Shown here in pieces: positions 42,585 to 50,040 of a DNA stretch of 64,000 nucleotides. Within the stretch, counting starts at the first letter, position 1, and every line of letters starts with the position of its first letter. The position numbers and the translations under genes are program-made. This stretch comes from Chryseobacterium sp. G0201. Its GTDB lineage: Bacteria > Bacteroidota > Bacteroidia > Flavobacteriales > Weeksellaceae. The notes under the pieces were generated by a model. That model was not told the DNA's origin. It was given only the letters and a program-made list of their open reading frames with translations, and did not search any database. The stretch spans positions 496,001-560,000 of the forward strand of contig NZ_CP033917.1 in NCBI RefSeq assembly GCF_003815655.1. The letters are read 5' to 3'.

Positions 42585-43349
42585 ATGAATTTAAAACTGC
42601 ATAAACCTCTTTGTATTTTTGACCTTGAAACAACAGGAACCAACATCGCTAAAGACAGAATCGTTGAAATCTGTATTTTAAAAGTAAATCCTGATGCATC
42701 AAGAGAAAGCAAAACGTGGAAAGTAAATCCTGAAATGCCGATTCCTGTAGAATCCAGCCAGATTCACGGAATTTATGATGAAGATGTAAAAGATGCCCCA
42801 ACCTTTAAAGAAATAGCCTCAAAAATAATGGAAATGATTTCAGGAGCGGATCTGGGAGGATTTAATTCTAACAGATTTGATGTTCCGTTATTGGCAGAAG
42901 AACTTTTGAGAGCAGAACTTGATTTTGATTTAAGTAAATTCAAACTTGTTGATGCACAAACTATTTTCCATAAAAAAGAACCCAGAAATTTAGGCGCAGC
43001 TTATCAATTCTATTGTGGAAAAACTCTTGAAAACGCTCACTCGGCTGAAGCTGACGTAATGGCAACTTTCGAAGTCTTGGACGCTCAGATTGGAAAATAT
43101 GATGATATTCCGAATGAAATTGCTCCTTTGAGTGAATTTACGTTCCATAATAAGAATGCAGATCTTGCGGGTTTCATCGGTCTCAATGATAAAATGGAAC
43201 CAGTTTTCAATTTCGGAAAATATAAAGGTCAGGGCGTAAAAGCTGTTTTCCAAAAAGATCTTGGATATTTCGGATGGCTTCAAAACGCTGATTTCCCGCT
43301 TTACACGAAGAAGGTTTTCACTAAAATACAATTGTCAGGTAAATTCTAA
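42585..43349 (+). CDS. 3'-5' exonuclease (DnaQ/epsilon-like)
   Basis: The 254-residue protein has an N-terminal DEDDh exonuclease domain: FDLETTGTNIAKDRIVEI (first D and E), GFNSNRFDVPLL (third D) and AHSAEADVMAT (His and last Asp). The C-terminal 70 residues contain a VFNFGKYKGQGV segment like that of ExoX-type exonucleases. It likely proofreads or trims DNA ends. It is 3 bases before the DUF2007 gene, so they share a transcript. Confidence 0.9.
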   Translation: MNLKLHKPLCIFDLETTGTNIAKDRIVEICILKVNPDASRESKTWKVNPEMPIPVESSQIHGIYDEDVKDAPTFKEIASKIMEMISGADLGGFNSNRFDVPLLAEELLRAELDFDLSKFKLVDAQTIFHKKEPRNLGAAYQFYCGKTLENAHSAEADVMATFEVLDAQIGKYDDIPNEIAPLSEFTFHNKNADLAGFIGLNDKMEPVFNFGKYKGQGVKAVFQKDLGYFGWLQNADFPLYTKKVFTKIQLSGKF

Positions 43350-43352
43350 AAT

Positions 43353-43751
43353 ATGTCGGAATTAGTTAAGTTTAAATTTTACGAAACTGCTCTTGAGGCC
43401 AATAGAGACAAACAGATATTGGCTGAAAATGAGATCAACAGTTTCATCGCAAACGAACAGCTTATTCAATCCGATTGGCTGCTTTCGCAGGCCGTTGGAG
43501 GAATTCAGTTGCAGGTTTTTGAAGAAGACTTGGAGAAAGCTAATCAAATTCTGAGTGATTATAAAGAAAATGAAAAGGTTTCGCTGGAAGTAGAACATAC
43601 GATTGAAGATCCTAAGTTTGATTTTGTGTGCCCGAAATGTGGTTCCAATCATATCTACAGAGATGACAGCGCAACGAGCTTTTTTGGAGTTTCGCTTTTA
43701 ACGAGCCATAAATTCATTTGTTATTATTGTGAGAATGAGTTTACGCATTAG
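43353..43751 (+). CDS. DUF2007 domain protein with zinc ribbon
   Basis: The 132-residue protein has an N-terminal DUF2007 ferredoxin-like domain (about 5-70, KFYETALEANRDKQILAENE). The C-terminal zinc ribbon has CPKCG and CYYCE, at about 92-129. DUF2007 is thought to be a ligand- or protein-binding module; its role is unknown. It is the second gene after the exonuclease. Confidence 0.85.
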   Translation: MSELVKFKFYETALEANRDKQILAENEINSFIANEQLIQSDWLLSQAVGGIQLQVFEEDLEKANQILSDYKENEKVSLEVEHTIEDPKFDFVCPKCGSNHIYRDDSATSFFGVSLLTSHKFICYYCENEFTH

Positions 43752-43772
43752 AAATTAAAATTCTAACACTCG

Positions 43773-43856
43773 ATTTTGTCATTCTGAAAGAATCTCAACA
43801 AATTCATTAGATGATTTTTTCTTTTCAACAGTTTAGATCCTTCCAGGATGACAAAC
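43773..43856. repeat. Inverted repeat of TCATTCTGAAAG type
   Basis: GTCATTCTGaAAGAATCT on the left and AGATcCTTcCAGgATGAC on the right form an imperfect inverted repeat with a loop of about 45 bases. The arms resemble 15793-15812 and 53209-53305. Confidence 0.75.
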
Positions 43857-43897
43857 GAAATGTTGATTTGACAATGATAGATTGAAATTAAGACTAA

Positions 43898-43978
43898 AGC
43901 CCTAGCCCCGATTGCAGCGGCATCCTTTTGTGCAGCGCAGCGGAACAAAAGATATAGCGGAAAGCGGGAAACAGCTTC
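43898..43978. repeat. GC-rich hairpin element, probably dispersed repeat
   Basis: A GC-rich island in AT-rich sequence, starting AGCCCTAGCCCCGATTGCAG. CATCCTTTTGT pairs with AACAAAAGATAT, and CCCCG pairs with GCGGGA further out. I recall very similar elements in intergenic regions of other flavobacterial genomes. No function is known to me. Confidence 0.7.
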
Positions 43979-44036
43979 AAATAATAAAATAAATATTAGC
44001 TGTTAGACATAGTCAAATTGCTTCAAATAAGTAAAA

Positions 44037-44102
44037 AACGATTGCGAGATTGCTTTACTTCGACAGGCTCAGCATAAACTTGCTTCGCTCCTCGCAATGA
44101 CA
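44037..44102. repeat. Inverted repeat with ATTGCGAG arms
   Basis: CGATTGCGAG near 44039 and CTCGCAATGAC near 44091 pair with each other and enclose TTCGACAGGCTCAGCATAA. This text is related to the TCCTGAGCGAAG repeat at 53209-53305. Confidence 0.65.
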
Positions 44103-44122
44103 AAAAATAAATAAAAAGTAGT

Positions 44123-44728
44123 ATGAAAATTATCTGCATCGGAAGAAATTACAGTGAACACGCAAAAGAATTAGGAAACGAAATCCCTGAAAAACCGGTT
44201 ATTTTCATGAAGCCTGATACGGCAGTTTTGAAAGGAAATGATTTTTACATTCCCGAGTTTTCAAATGATGTACATTATGAGTTGGAAGTTGTCGTAAAGA
44301 TTTCAAAAGGCGGAAAATACATCCAGAAAGAGATAGCTCACAAACATTATGAAGAAATCGGGTTGGGAATTGATTTTACGGCAAGAGATCTTCAAAGCGA
44401 ATTAAAGTCTAAAGGGCTTCCTTGGGAGCTTGCAAAAGGCTTTGACGGCTCGGCAGTGGTTGGAAATTTCTTTAAAAAAGAGAATTATAATCTTGAAAGT
44501 CTTCAATTTTCATTATTAAAAAATAAAGAAAAAGTTCAGGACGGAAATACAAAAGATATGATCTTTTCAGTTGATGATATTATTGCATTTACTTCCCAAT
44601 ATTTCACTTTAAGAGTTGGCGACCTTATTTTCACGGGTACTCCAAAAGGCGTTGGGAAAGTGGATGAAAATGATATTCTGGAAGCTTATCTTGAAGATGA
44701 AAAAATTCTGGACATACGAATATTATAA
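44123..44728 (+). CDS. Fumarylacetoacetate hydrolase (FAH) family protein
   Basis: The 201-residue protein is a small FAH-fold enzyme (MKIICIGRNYSEHAKELGNE). The metal ligands are the Glu residues in HYELEVVVKI and the Asp in GLGIDFTARDLQ. The family includes acylpyruvases, isomerases and decarboxylases acting on 2-oxo acids. At about 200 residues it is like the acylpyruvase/FAHD1 type. The substrate is not determined by sequence. Confidence 0.9.
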   Translation: MKIICIGRNYSEHAKELGNEIPEKPVIFMKPDTAVLKGNDFYIPEFSNDVHYELEVVVKISKGGKYIQKEIAHKHYEEIGLGIDFTARDLQSELKSKGLPWELAKGFDGSAVVGNFFKKENYNLESLQFSLLKNKEKVQDGNTKDMIFSVDDIIAFTSQYFTLRVGDLIFTGTPKGVGKVDENDILEAYLEDEKILDIRIL

Positions 44729-44787
44729 GCAATTTAACATAACGTTTGGCATAATTTTCCTATCTTTAGTAAACAAAATTAAAGGTT

Positions 44788-45231
44788 ATGATAAATATTG
44801 TACTGCCCGTAGATTTTGGGGATAAAACAGATCAGCTTGTAGACGGAGCTGTAAAATTCGCAAAAGAAATCAACGGTAAAATTTTTCTAATTCATGTTGC
44901 ACCTTCAGATATTGGTTTTGCCATTGGAGATATGGGATTCCAGTATTTCCCTGAAGTAGAGGCAAATGAAATAAGAGAAGAGTTGGTTCAGCTGAATAAG
45001 ATCGAGCAAAGAATTGTTGCTCAAAATATCGACTGCGAGCATCTTTTAAAACAAGGTATCGCGAAAGATATTATTTTGGAATATTCTAAAGACAAAAATG
45101 CAAATTACATCGTAATGGGATCTCACGGAAGAAGCGGAATTTATGATGTGTTTGTGGGAAGTTTAACCAAAGGATTGACGAAAGATTCTCATATTCCAGT
45201 TTTGGTACTTCCGATCCACGAAACAAATTAA
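44788..45231 (+). CDS. Universal stress protein (UspA family)
   Basis: The 147-residue single-domain Usp has the ATP-binding motif G-x2-G-x9-G-S in MGSHGRSGIYDVFVGSLTKG at about residues 110-129, plus VLPVDFGDKTDQLVDGAVKF at the start. ATP-type Usps dimerise and support stress survival. It follows the FAH gene by 59 bases and ends at a terminator. Confidence 0.92.
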   Translation: MINIVLPVDFGDKTDQLVDGAVKFAKEINGKIFLIHVAPSDIGFAIGDMGFQYFPEVEANEIREELVQLNKIEQRIVAQNIDCEHLLKQGIAKDIILEYSKDKNANYIVMGSHGRSGIYDVFVGSLTKGLTKDSHIPVLVLPIHETN

Positions 45232-45250
45232 ATTTTAATCGATACCCATA

Positions 45251-45289
45251 AAAAAACCGACCAAACACATATGTTTTGATCGGTTTTTT
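45251..45289. terminator. Bidirectional terminator between usp and DUF6341 genes
   Basis: AAAAAACCGA and TCGGTTTTTT form the base, with CAAAC/GTTTTG inside, between converging genes. Confidence 0.85.
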
Positions 45290-45306
45290 ACTATATAACC
45301 AATTAA

Positions 45307-45540
45307 TTAACCTTCTTTTTTGTAGATCGTAGGATCATAATAAGGGTTTTTACCCTCAGTTGGAGAATAGTAGTCTTTATCTTTGTCACCACCTAGTGTC
45401 GCCACTAATACATAGCACCAATACGTGAACAGTACGCAGCAAACAGTAAATAAGATCCAGTTTAAAACATTTCCGAAAGTGTCAAAAAAGCCGAAAGACC
45501 ATTTGAAAACTTTGCTTAAGAATAGAAAGAAAGACGTCAT
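45307..45540 (-). CDS. DUF6341 family small membrane protein
   Basis: The 77-residue protein has one or two hydrophobic segments (about 3-20 and 27-48) and a Tyr/Pro/Asp-rich cytoplasmic tail (KDKDYYSPTEGKNPYYDPTI). I recognise it as DUF6341, found next to DUF6427 in flavobacteria. It is transcribed away from the DUF6427 gene. Function unknown. Confidence 0.8.
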   Translation of the reverse strand: MTSFFLFLSKVFKWSFGFFDTFGNVLNWILFTVCCVLFTYWCYVLVATLGGDKDKDYYSPTEGKNPYYDPTIYKKEG

Positions 45541-45582
45541 TATTTTCCTTTTTTAAATTAACTTTGTACAAATTTATAAAAA

Positions 45583-46488
45583 ATGTTTAAATTACTTTCA
45601 AAAGAAAGCAATATTTTTTCAATTCCTGTGTATATTGGTTTTCTTCTTTTAATAGTAATAGTATTTAACATCCTGAATTTCAATACAAACGAAGCAATTA
45701 TAGCCGGAATAACTTTTCTGGGAATTGCTTTGGCATATTTCTGTTTTCACAGCATTGCGCTTAATTATCAGACGCATCTGCCATTATTCTTATATACATT
45801 TTTTATTTTCGGTCTTTATCCCGGTAATTTAGATATCGGAATTACTGTTGCGCTTCTTACCAATTCGTTCCTTCTTTTACTTTTAACAAGTACGGATGAA
45901 GACACGAGAAAAAAATCTTATGTATTGGTAGGCTCCATTGTCGCATTAAACTTTATTTTCCTGCCGACAACATGGCCAATGGCTGTTTTTGTGATTATTC
46001 ACGTAGTCGCTACCTCGCAGAGAATTATATTAAATCTTTTCAGGTTTATTTTAGGAGTGATTTTAATAGCCTTCAGTTATTTTTCCATTATGTTTTTATT
46101 CGGGTTTACGTCTTGGAATATTGATTATTTCCCATTTGGAAAGATGAAAATGGTAACAGATTATACAGAACTGTTTCCTTTAATTCCGATCGCTTTAATG
46201 CTGATATATGCAGTATATGACCATTTTCAAAACTACAATAAAAAGAGTCCGATAAGCAGATATAAATATACTTTTCTACTTGTATTTTCTTTGGCTCAGC
46301 TGGTTACTATTATTCTTTATATGAATAAAAGTTATGAATATTTATTACTTCTGGCGTTTCCATCGAGTATTATTTTGAGCAGGATGCTGAAGTTTTTACC
46401 TAAATATTGGATGCAGGAAGTAAGCGTTTGGCTTATCCTTATTAGTTTAGTTACCTTTAAAGCAGGTACTTATTTTGATTTATTTTAA
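45583..46488 (+). CDS. DUF6427 family integral membrane protein
   Basis: The 301-residue protein is almost wholly hydrophobic, with about nine or ten membrane segments and short loops. I recognise it as DUF6427, whose function is unknown. It begins 43 bases from the divergent DUF6341 gene, and is 8 bases before the DUF3109 gene on the same strand. Confidence 0.8.
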   Translation: MFKLLSKESNIFSIPVYIGFLLLIVIVFNILNFNTNEAIIAGITFLGIALAYFCFHSIALNYQTHLPLFLYTFFIFGLYPGNLDIGITVALLTNSFLLLLLTSTDEDTRKKSYVLVGSIVALNFIFLPTTWPMAVFVIIHVVATSQRIILNLFRFILGVILIAFSYFSIMFLFGFTSWNIDYFPFGKMKMVTDYTELFPLIPIALMLIYAVYDHFQNYNKKSPISRYKYTFLLVFSLAQLVTIILYMNKSYEYLLLLAFPSSIILSRMLKFLPKYWMQEVSVWLILISLVTFKAGTYFDLF

Positions 46489-46496
46489 AAAAGATT

Positions 46497-47081
46497 ATGA
46501 TTCAGATAGACGAAAAATTGATTTCCGAGGATATATTTTCCGAAGAATTTGTTTGCAACCTTAGCAAATGCAAGGGTGCATGTTGTGTGGAAGGAGATGT
46601 AGGAGCTCCGTTAGATAAAGATGAACTGGAAATTTTAGATTCAATTTTTGATAAAATAAAGCCCTACCTTACTCCTGAGGGCGTCAAAGCTCTTGAAGAG
46701 CAAGGAACATGGACGACTGACCCCGCAGACGGAATGTACGTAACGCCCATGGTTGAAGACCGTGAGTGTGCCTATGTAACCTATGATATAAGAGGTATTA
46801 CAAAATGTGGAATTGAAAAAGCCTACGAAGATGGCGCTATAGATTGGCAGAAACCTATCTCATGTCATCTCTACCCTATTCGTGTTACAGAATATTCTGC
46901 GTTTACCGCTTTGAATTATCACGAATGGAACGTTTGCAGCGATGCCTGTACACTAGGAAAAGAGCTTCAGGTTCCAGTTTATAAATTCCTTAAAACTCCT
47001 TTAATAAGAAAGTATGGAGAAGAATTCTACGATGTTCTGAGCGAAGCCGCAGACGAATGGAAAAAAGAATACGGAAACTAA
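46497..47081 (+). CDS. DUF3109 family cysteine-rich protein
   Basis: The 194-residue protein has clustered Cys residues: CNLSKCKGACC near residue 22, DRECAY and KCGIEKAY near 85-100, ISCHLYPIR near 121, and CSDAC near 148. The pattern is like YkgJ-type proteins that bind zinc or an iron-sulfur cluster. Its activity is unknown. It is co-transcribed after DUF6427 and has its own terminator. Confidence 0.88.
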   Translation: MIQIDEKLISEDIFSEEFVCNLSKCKGACCVEGDVGAPLDKDELEILDSIFDKIKPYLTPEGVKALEEQGTWTTDPADGMYVTPMVEDRECAYVTYDIRGITKCGIEKAYEDGAIDWQKPISCHLYPIRVTEYSAFTALNYHEWNVCSDACTLGKELQVPVYKFLKTPLIRKYGEEFYDVLSEAADEWKKEYGN

Positions 47082-47088
47082 AAAAATA

Positions 47089-47119
47089 AAAACCGCGAAT
47101 CAATGATTTGCGGTTTTTT
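47089..47119 (+). terminator. Terminator of the DUF3109 gene
   Basis: AAAACCGC/GCGGTTTT stem with inner AATCA/TGATT, then T7, 8 bases after the stop codon. Confidence 0.88.
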
Positions 47120-47141
47120 TATCGTTAAAAATTAAATATTT

Positions 47142-47828
47142 TTATTTAAAATCTGCATCTGTAACTCCAGAGTTGATCACAATTTTAGTTGTTTTAATTG
47201 TGATTTTCTGACCTTTTCCTTCTGCTTCGATCTCAGATGGAAACTGAATACCATCCACTGTCATATAGCTCTTAATTGTAGCAGAACCTTCATCCGAAGT
47301 TGATTTATGTAATAAAGAAGTAGAAGCATCAAAATAATATTTCCCTTTATCAGAAGCCAAAACATTATAATCTTTGCCATCTATTTTTTCTACCGTAACA
47401 GTTGGAAATTTAGAAGCTTCATACCCTAATGCGTCAATTGTTTTGCTTTTTTTAAGTTCAGCAATTTTATCAGCAGGAATATCATTTTTTTGTCCCATTT
47501 GGTCAAAATATCCTTTCTCCCCATCAAAAAGCTGAATCATTTTTTGTCCCATTACGGATTGTTCAGATCTGAACTTGTTCCCCATCTTTTTAGTGGTCAT
47601 AGAAATTTCCATTCCCTGTACAGAAAGAGTATTATCTGTAATTGTAGTTTTTACAGTTTCTAATTTATCTTTTCCGCCCAAAGCTTTCAGATAGTTATCG
47701 ATAACTTCTTTAGATGTTAATTTTGATTGTACAGCTTCCGTTTTAACGGGAGCAGCAGTTGTTTTTTGCGCTGCTACAGAGGTGGAAAAAAGCACAGCAC
47801 AGAAAAACGGAATGATTATCTTTTTCAT
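47142..47828 (-). CDS. Exported LolA-like hypothetical protein
   Basis: The 228-residue protein has a signal peptide (MKKIIIPFFCAVLFSTSVAA, then Q). The mature domain (SKEVIDNYLKALGGKDKLET, then repeated beta strands such as GKDYNVLASDKGKYYFD) resembles outer-membrane lipoprotein-sorting or DUF4292-type folds. This is a fold-level guess; the substrate is unknown. Single gene with a short leader. Confidence 0.7.
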   Translation of the reverse strand: MKKIIIPFFCAVLFSTSVAAQKTTAAPVKTEAVQSKLTSKEVIDNYLKALGGKDKLETVKTTITDNTLSVQGMEISMTTKKMGNKFRSEQSVMGQKMIQLFDGEKGYFDQMGQKNDIPADKIAELKKSKTIDALGYEASKFPTVTVEKIDGKDYNVLASDKGKYYFDASTSLLHKSTSDEGSATIKSYMTVDGIQFPSEIEAEGKGQKITIKTTKIVINSGVTDADFK

Positions 47829-47890
47829 ATATAAGTTAGTTTATAAAGCGTAAATATATGAATATTGGCTGATATAAAGTAATTCGGGCA

Positions 47891-47926
47891 AAAAAACAAA
47901 ACCACCAAAATGATTTGGTGGTTTTA
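47891..47926 (-). terminator. Terminator of tig
   Basis: AAAACCACCAAA/TTTGGTGGTTTT stem of 12 bases with a very small loop, then T on the minus strand, 20 bases after the stop codon. Confidence 0.88.
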
Positions 47927-47946
47927 AAATATTTATAAAAAATAAA

Positions 47947-49281
47947 TTACTTCTTAAGTTCTTCCAAAAACTCGTCGTGAGAAATTGCAGTTTCTTTTTT
48001 AGATGCTTTTTCAAGAATTACATCTTTCAATTTAGTCATTGCAACTTCAGAAGAGATTTGTCTTACCTGCTCTTGGTCTTTCAACATTTCAACAGCATAT
48101 TTTTGGATCTCCTCATCTCCTAAGTGGTGAATTCCGTAGATCGCCAATTGGTTTCTTACTAATTGCTCAGCTTGCGCTAAAACATCAGCATAATCCAATT
48201 GAATTTCGTTATCAGACATCAATTTACCTTCGATGATCTGGTAGCTTAATTGTTTTTTCTCAGATTCAAGAATTTGTTTAGCCTGTTCTTCAGACTGAAT
48301 ATTCTGATTTGAGAATACTAACCATTTAACTAAGAAAGCTTCAGGAAGTTTCACCTCTTCTTTCTCTGTAATTTGCTCTAATACTTTGTTTACAAAGTGT
48401 ACATCAGCATTTTGTTGGAAATATTCGTCTAACTCAGACTTCACTTTTTCTTTAAGCTCGTCTTCAGACTTGATTGTATCTGCTCCGTAAACTTTATCGA
48501 AAAGTTCTTGGTTAAGTTCAGCAAGATTTAAAGAATAGAAATCTTTTACTTTAACCTCAATTTCGTTGTGGTGTAAGTGCTCAACTTCTTCTTTGCTGAA
48601 TCCTAATTCTTTAGCTAATTCTTCGTCACCAGCAAGAGTTTCTTTAGAAACCTTTACAGATCCGTCCATTTTCAAAGCTTTTACCAATTTGAAAGCTTCT
48701 TTGTTTTCAGCGGTAATGGTAACATTCTTTGGTTGGTGGTGGTGCTCACCTTCAGCACCTTCTTCCACAACTTGAGAAATTTCTAAAGCGATGTAAGAAT
48801 CTTTAGTGATTTTATCTTGAGGAACCTGCTCAGCGAAACGCTTCTGCATGTTTTCAATGCTCTTGTTGATTTCTTTTTCAGAAGCTTCTACTTTGTAGTG
48901 AGGCGCTTCGTATTTAGCTAGATCTATTGTGAATTCAGGCTCGTACCCTACTTCAAAAGCAACTTCCAATTTTTCTGCATTATGATTGAAATCATTTACA
49001 GGCTGAGGAACAGGCTGGCCAACTAATCTTAACTTGTTGTCGTTTACATAGCTATTTAAAGCATCAGAAACTTGCTTGTTGATCTCCTCGAATGCAATAC
49101 CTGCTTCATATTGTTTTCTAACCATACTTAAAGGCACTTTTCCTTTTCTGAATCCAGGAACTTGCGCATTTTTAGCATAATTAATCAACTGCTTCTCTAC
49201 TTTTTCTTTGTAGTCAGATTTTTCCAATGTTACAGTAAGTAATGCACTTACGTCATCATGGTTTTGTGCGGTAACCTTCAT
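47947..49281 (-). CDS. tig: Trigger factor
   Basis: The 444-residue ribosome-bound chaperone has the ribosome-binding signature PGFRKGKVPLSMVRKQYE at about residues 41-58. The middle FKBP-like PPIase domain (about 150-245) is weakly conserved and carries His runs (EGEHHHQP and EHLHHNE). The C-terminal helical arms follow. The His-rich loops could bind nickel or zinc; otherwise the layout is normal for the family. Confidence 0.95.
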   Translation of the reverse strand: MKVTAQNHDDVSALLTVTLEKSDYKEKVEKQLINYAKNAQVPGFRKGKVPLSMVRKQYEAGIAFEEINKQVSDALNSYVNDNKLRLVGQPVPQPVNDFNHNAEKLEVAFEVGYEPEFTIDLAKYEAPHYKVEASEKEINKSIENMQKRFAEQVPQDKITKDSYIALEISQVVEEGAEGEHHHQPKNVTITAENKEAFKLVKALKMDGSVKVSKETLAGDEELAKELGFSKEEVEHLHHNEIEVKVKDFYSLNLAELNQELFDKVYGADTIKSEDELKEKVKSELDEYFQQNADVHFVNKVLEQITEKEEVKLPEAFLVKWLVFSNQNIQSEEQAKQILESEKKQLSYQIIEGKLMSDNEIQLDYADVLAQAEQLVRNQLAIYGIHHLGDEEIQKYAVEMLKDQEQVRQISSEVAMTKLKDVILEKASKKETAISHDEFLEELKK

Positions 49282-49303
49282 TATTGATTAAAATTTTAGG
49301 TTG

Positions 49304-49311
49304 CAAAAATA
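49304..49311 (-). promoter_or_regulatory. -7 promoter box of tig
   Basis: TATTTTTG on the minus strand, 23 bases before the ATG at 49281. Confidence 0.55.
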
Positions 49312-49374
49312 TGAATTTTTTATCAAAATACCCTACTAAAGATAAATTCTTATCCATCAAATATTTATAAATAA

Positions 49375-49401
49375 AAAACCACTGAAATTTTCAGTGGTTT
49401 T
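49375..49401 (-). terminator. Terminator of the TonB receptor/lipoprotein operon
   Basis: AAAACCACTGAAA/TTTCAGTGGTTTT stem of 12-13 bases, 18 bases after the lipoprotein stop codon, with a T-run on the minus strand. Confidence 0.88.
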
Positions 49402-49418
49402 ATTTTGAAAATTATTAT

Positions 49419-49988
49419 TTAGTTGGTAAGGTTATAAGTAGCCTCAGCATCTGTTTCTCCACCTACAACACTTCCCCAGGCAGTCCCGGATTTGGCATCA
49501 TTTACACTTTCAGGAGCATGGATAAGTGTTAATTTTAACAATGGTGAAGGAGAATCTACGACTTTCACTACATCCCATTTTGTTCTCAGACCTACTCTTT
49601 TCCCGTCATTTCTAAGATCATTCCCGTCTAATCTGGTAACTGCGATATTAGATTTTGGAAAATCAAAGATCAAGAAATGTTCGTCTTTAGCATCAATAAT
49701 TTCCTGAGTTGCATCTTCATTTCCATTTCTGAATTTTGCTACAACAGTATAAGATTTCCCATCCTTCAAAGGAATTGTAGGAATTCCACCTGCTCCGATA
49801 CTATAATCGTACGTCAATGTATTTGTAGTTCCATCTTCGGTAACCAACAAAACAATATTGGTAAGCTCTTCCTGAGGCAGATCGTCTTCCTCTGCCGAAC
49901 CGTCTCTCTGACAAGAAACAGCATTGATCGTAATGAATAAAATTGCTAATAATTTGATGATATTTTTAGTATTGAATAGTTTGTTCAT
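49419..49988 (-). CDS. Lipoprotein partner of the TonB-dependent receptor
   Basis: The 189-residue protein has a lipoprotein signal: LLAILFITINAVSC, with lipobox AVSC, Cys at residue 27. The mature part begins QRDGSAEEDDLPQEE and has beta-rich text. It lies 52 bases after the TonB receptor gene and shares its terminator. By position it is probably a surface lipoprotein that helps capture the receptor's ligand. I recall such proteins annotated as type 1 periplasmic binding fold; that name is unproven. Confidence 0.78.
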   Translation of the reverse strand: MNKLFNTKNIIKLLAILFITINAVSCQRDGSAEEDDLPQEELTNIVLLVTEDGTTNTLTYDYSIGAGGIPTIPLKDGKSYTVVAKFRNGNEDATQEIIDAKDEHFLIFDFPKSNIAVTRLDGNDLRNDGKRVGLRTKWDVVKVVDSPSPLLKLTLIHAPESVNDAKSGTAWGSVVGGETDAEATYNLTN

Positions 49989-50040
49989 TTTTAAGAATTT
50001 TAAAATTGTAAAATTTTGATTAAATAAATTTTTGAAAACT

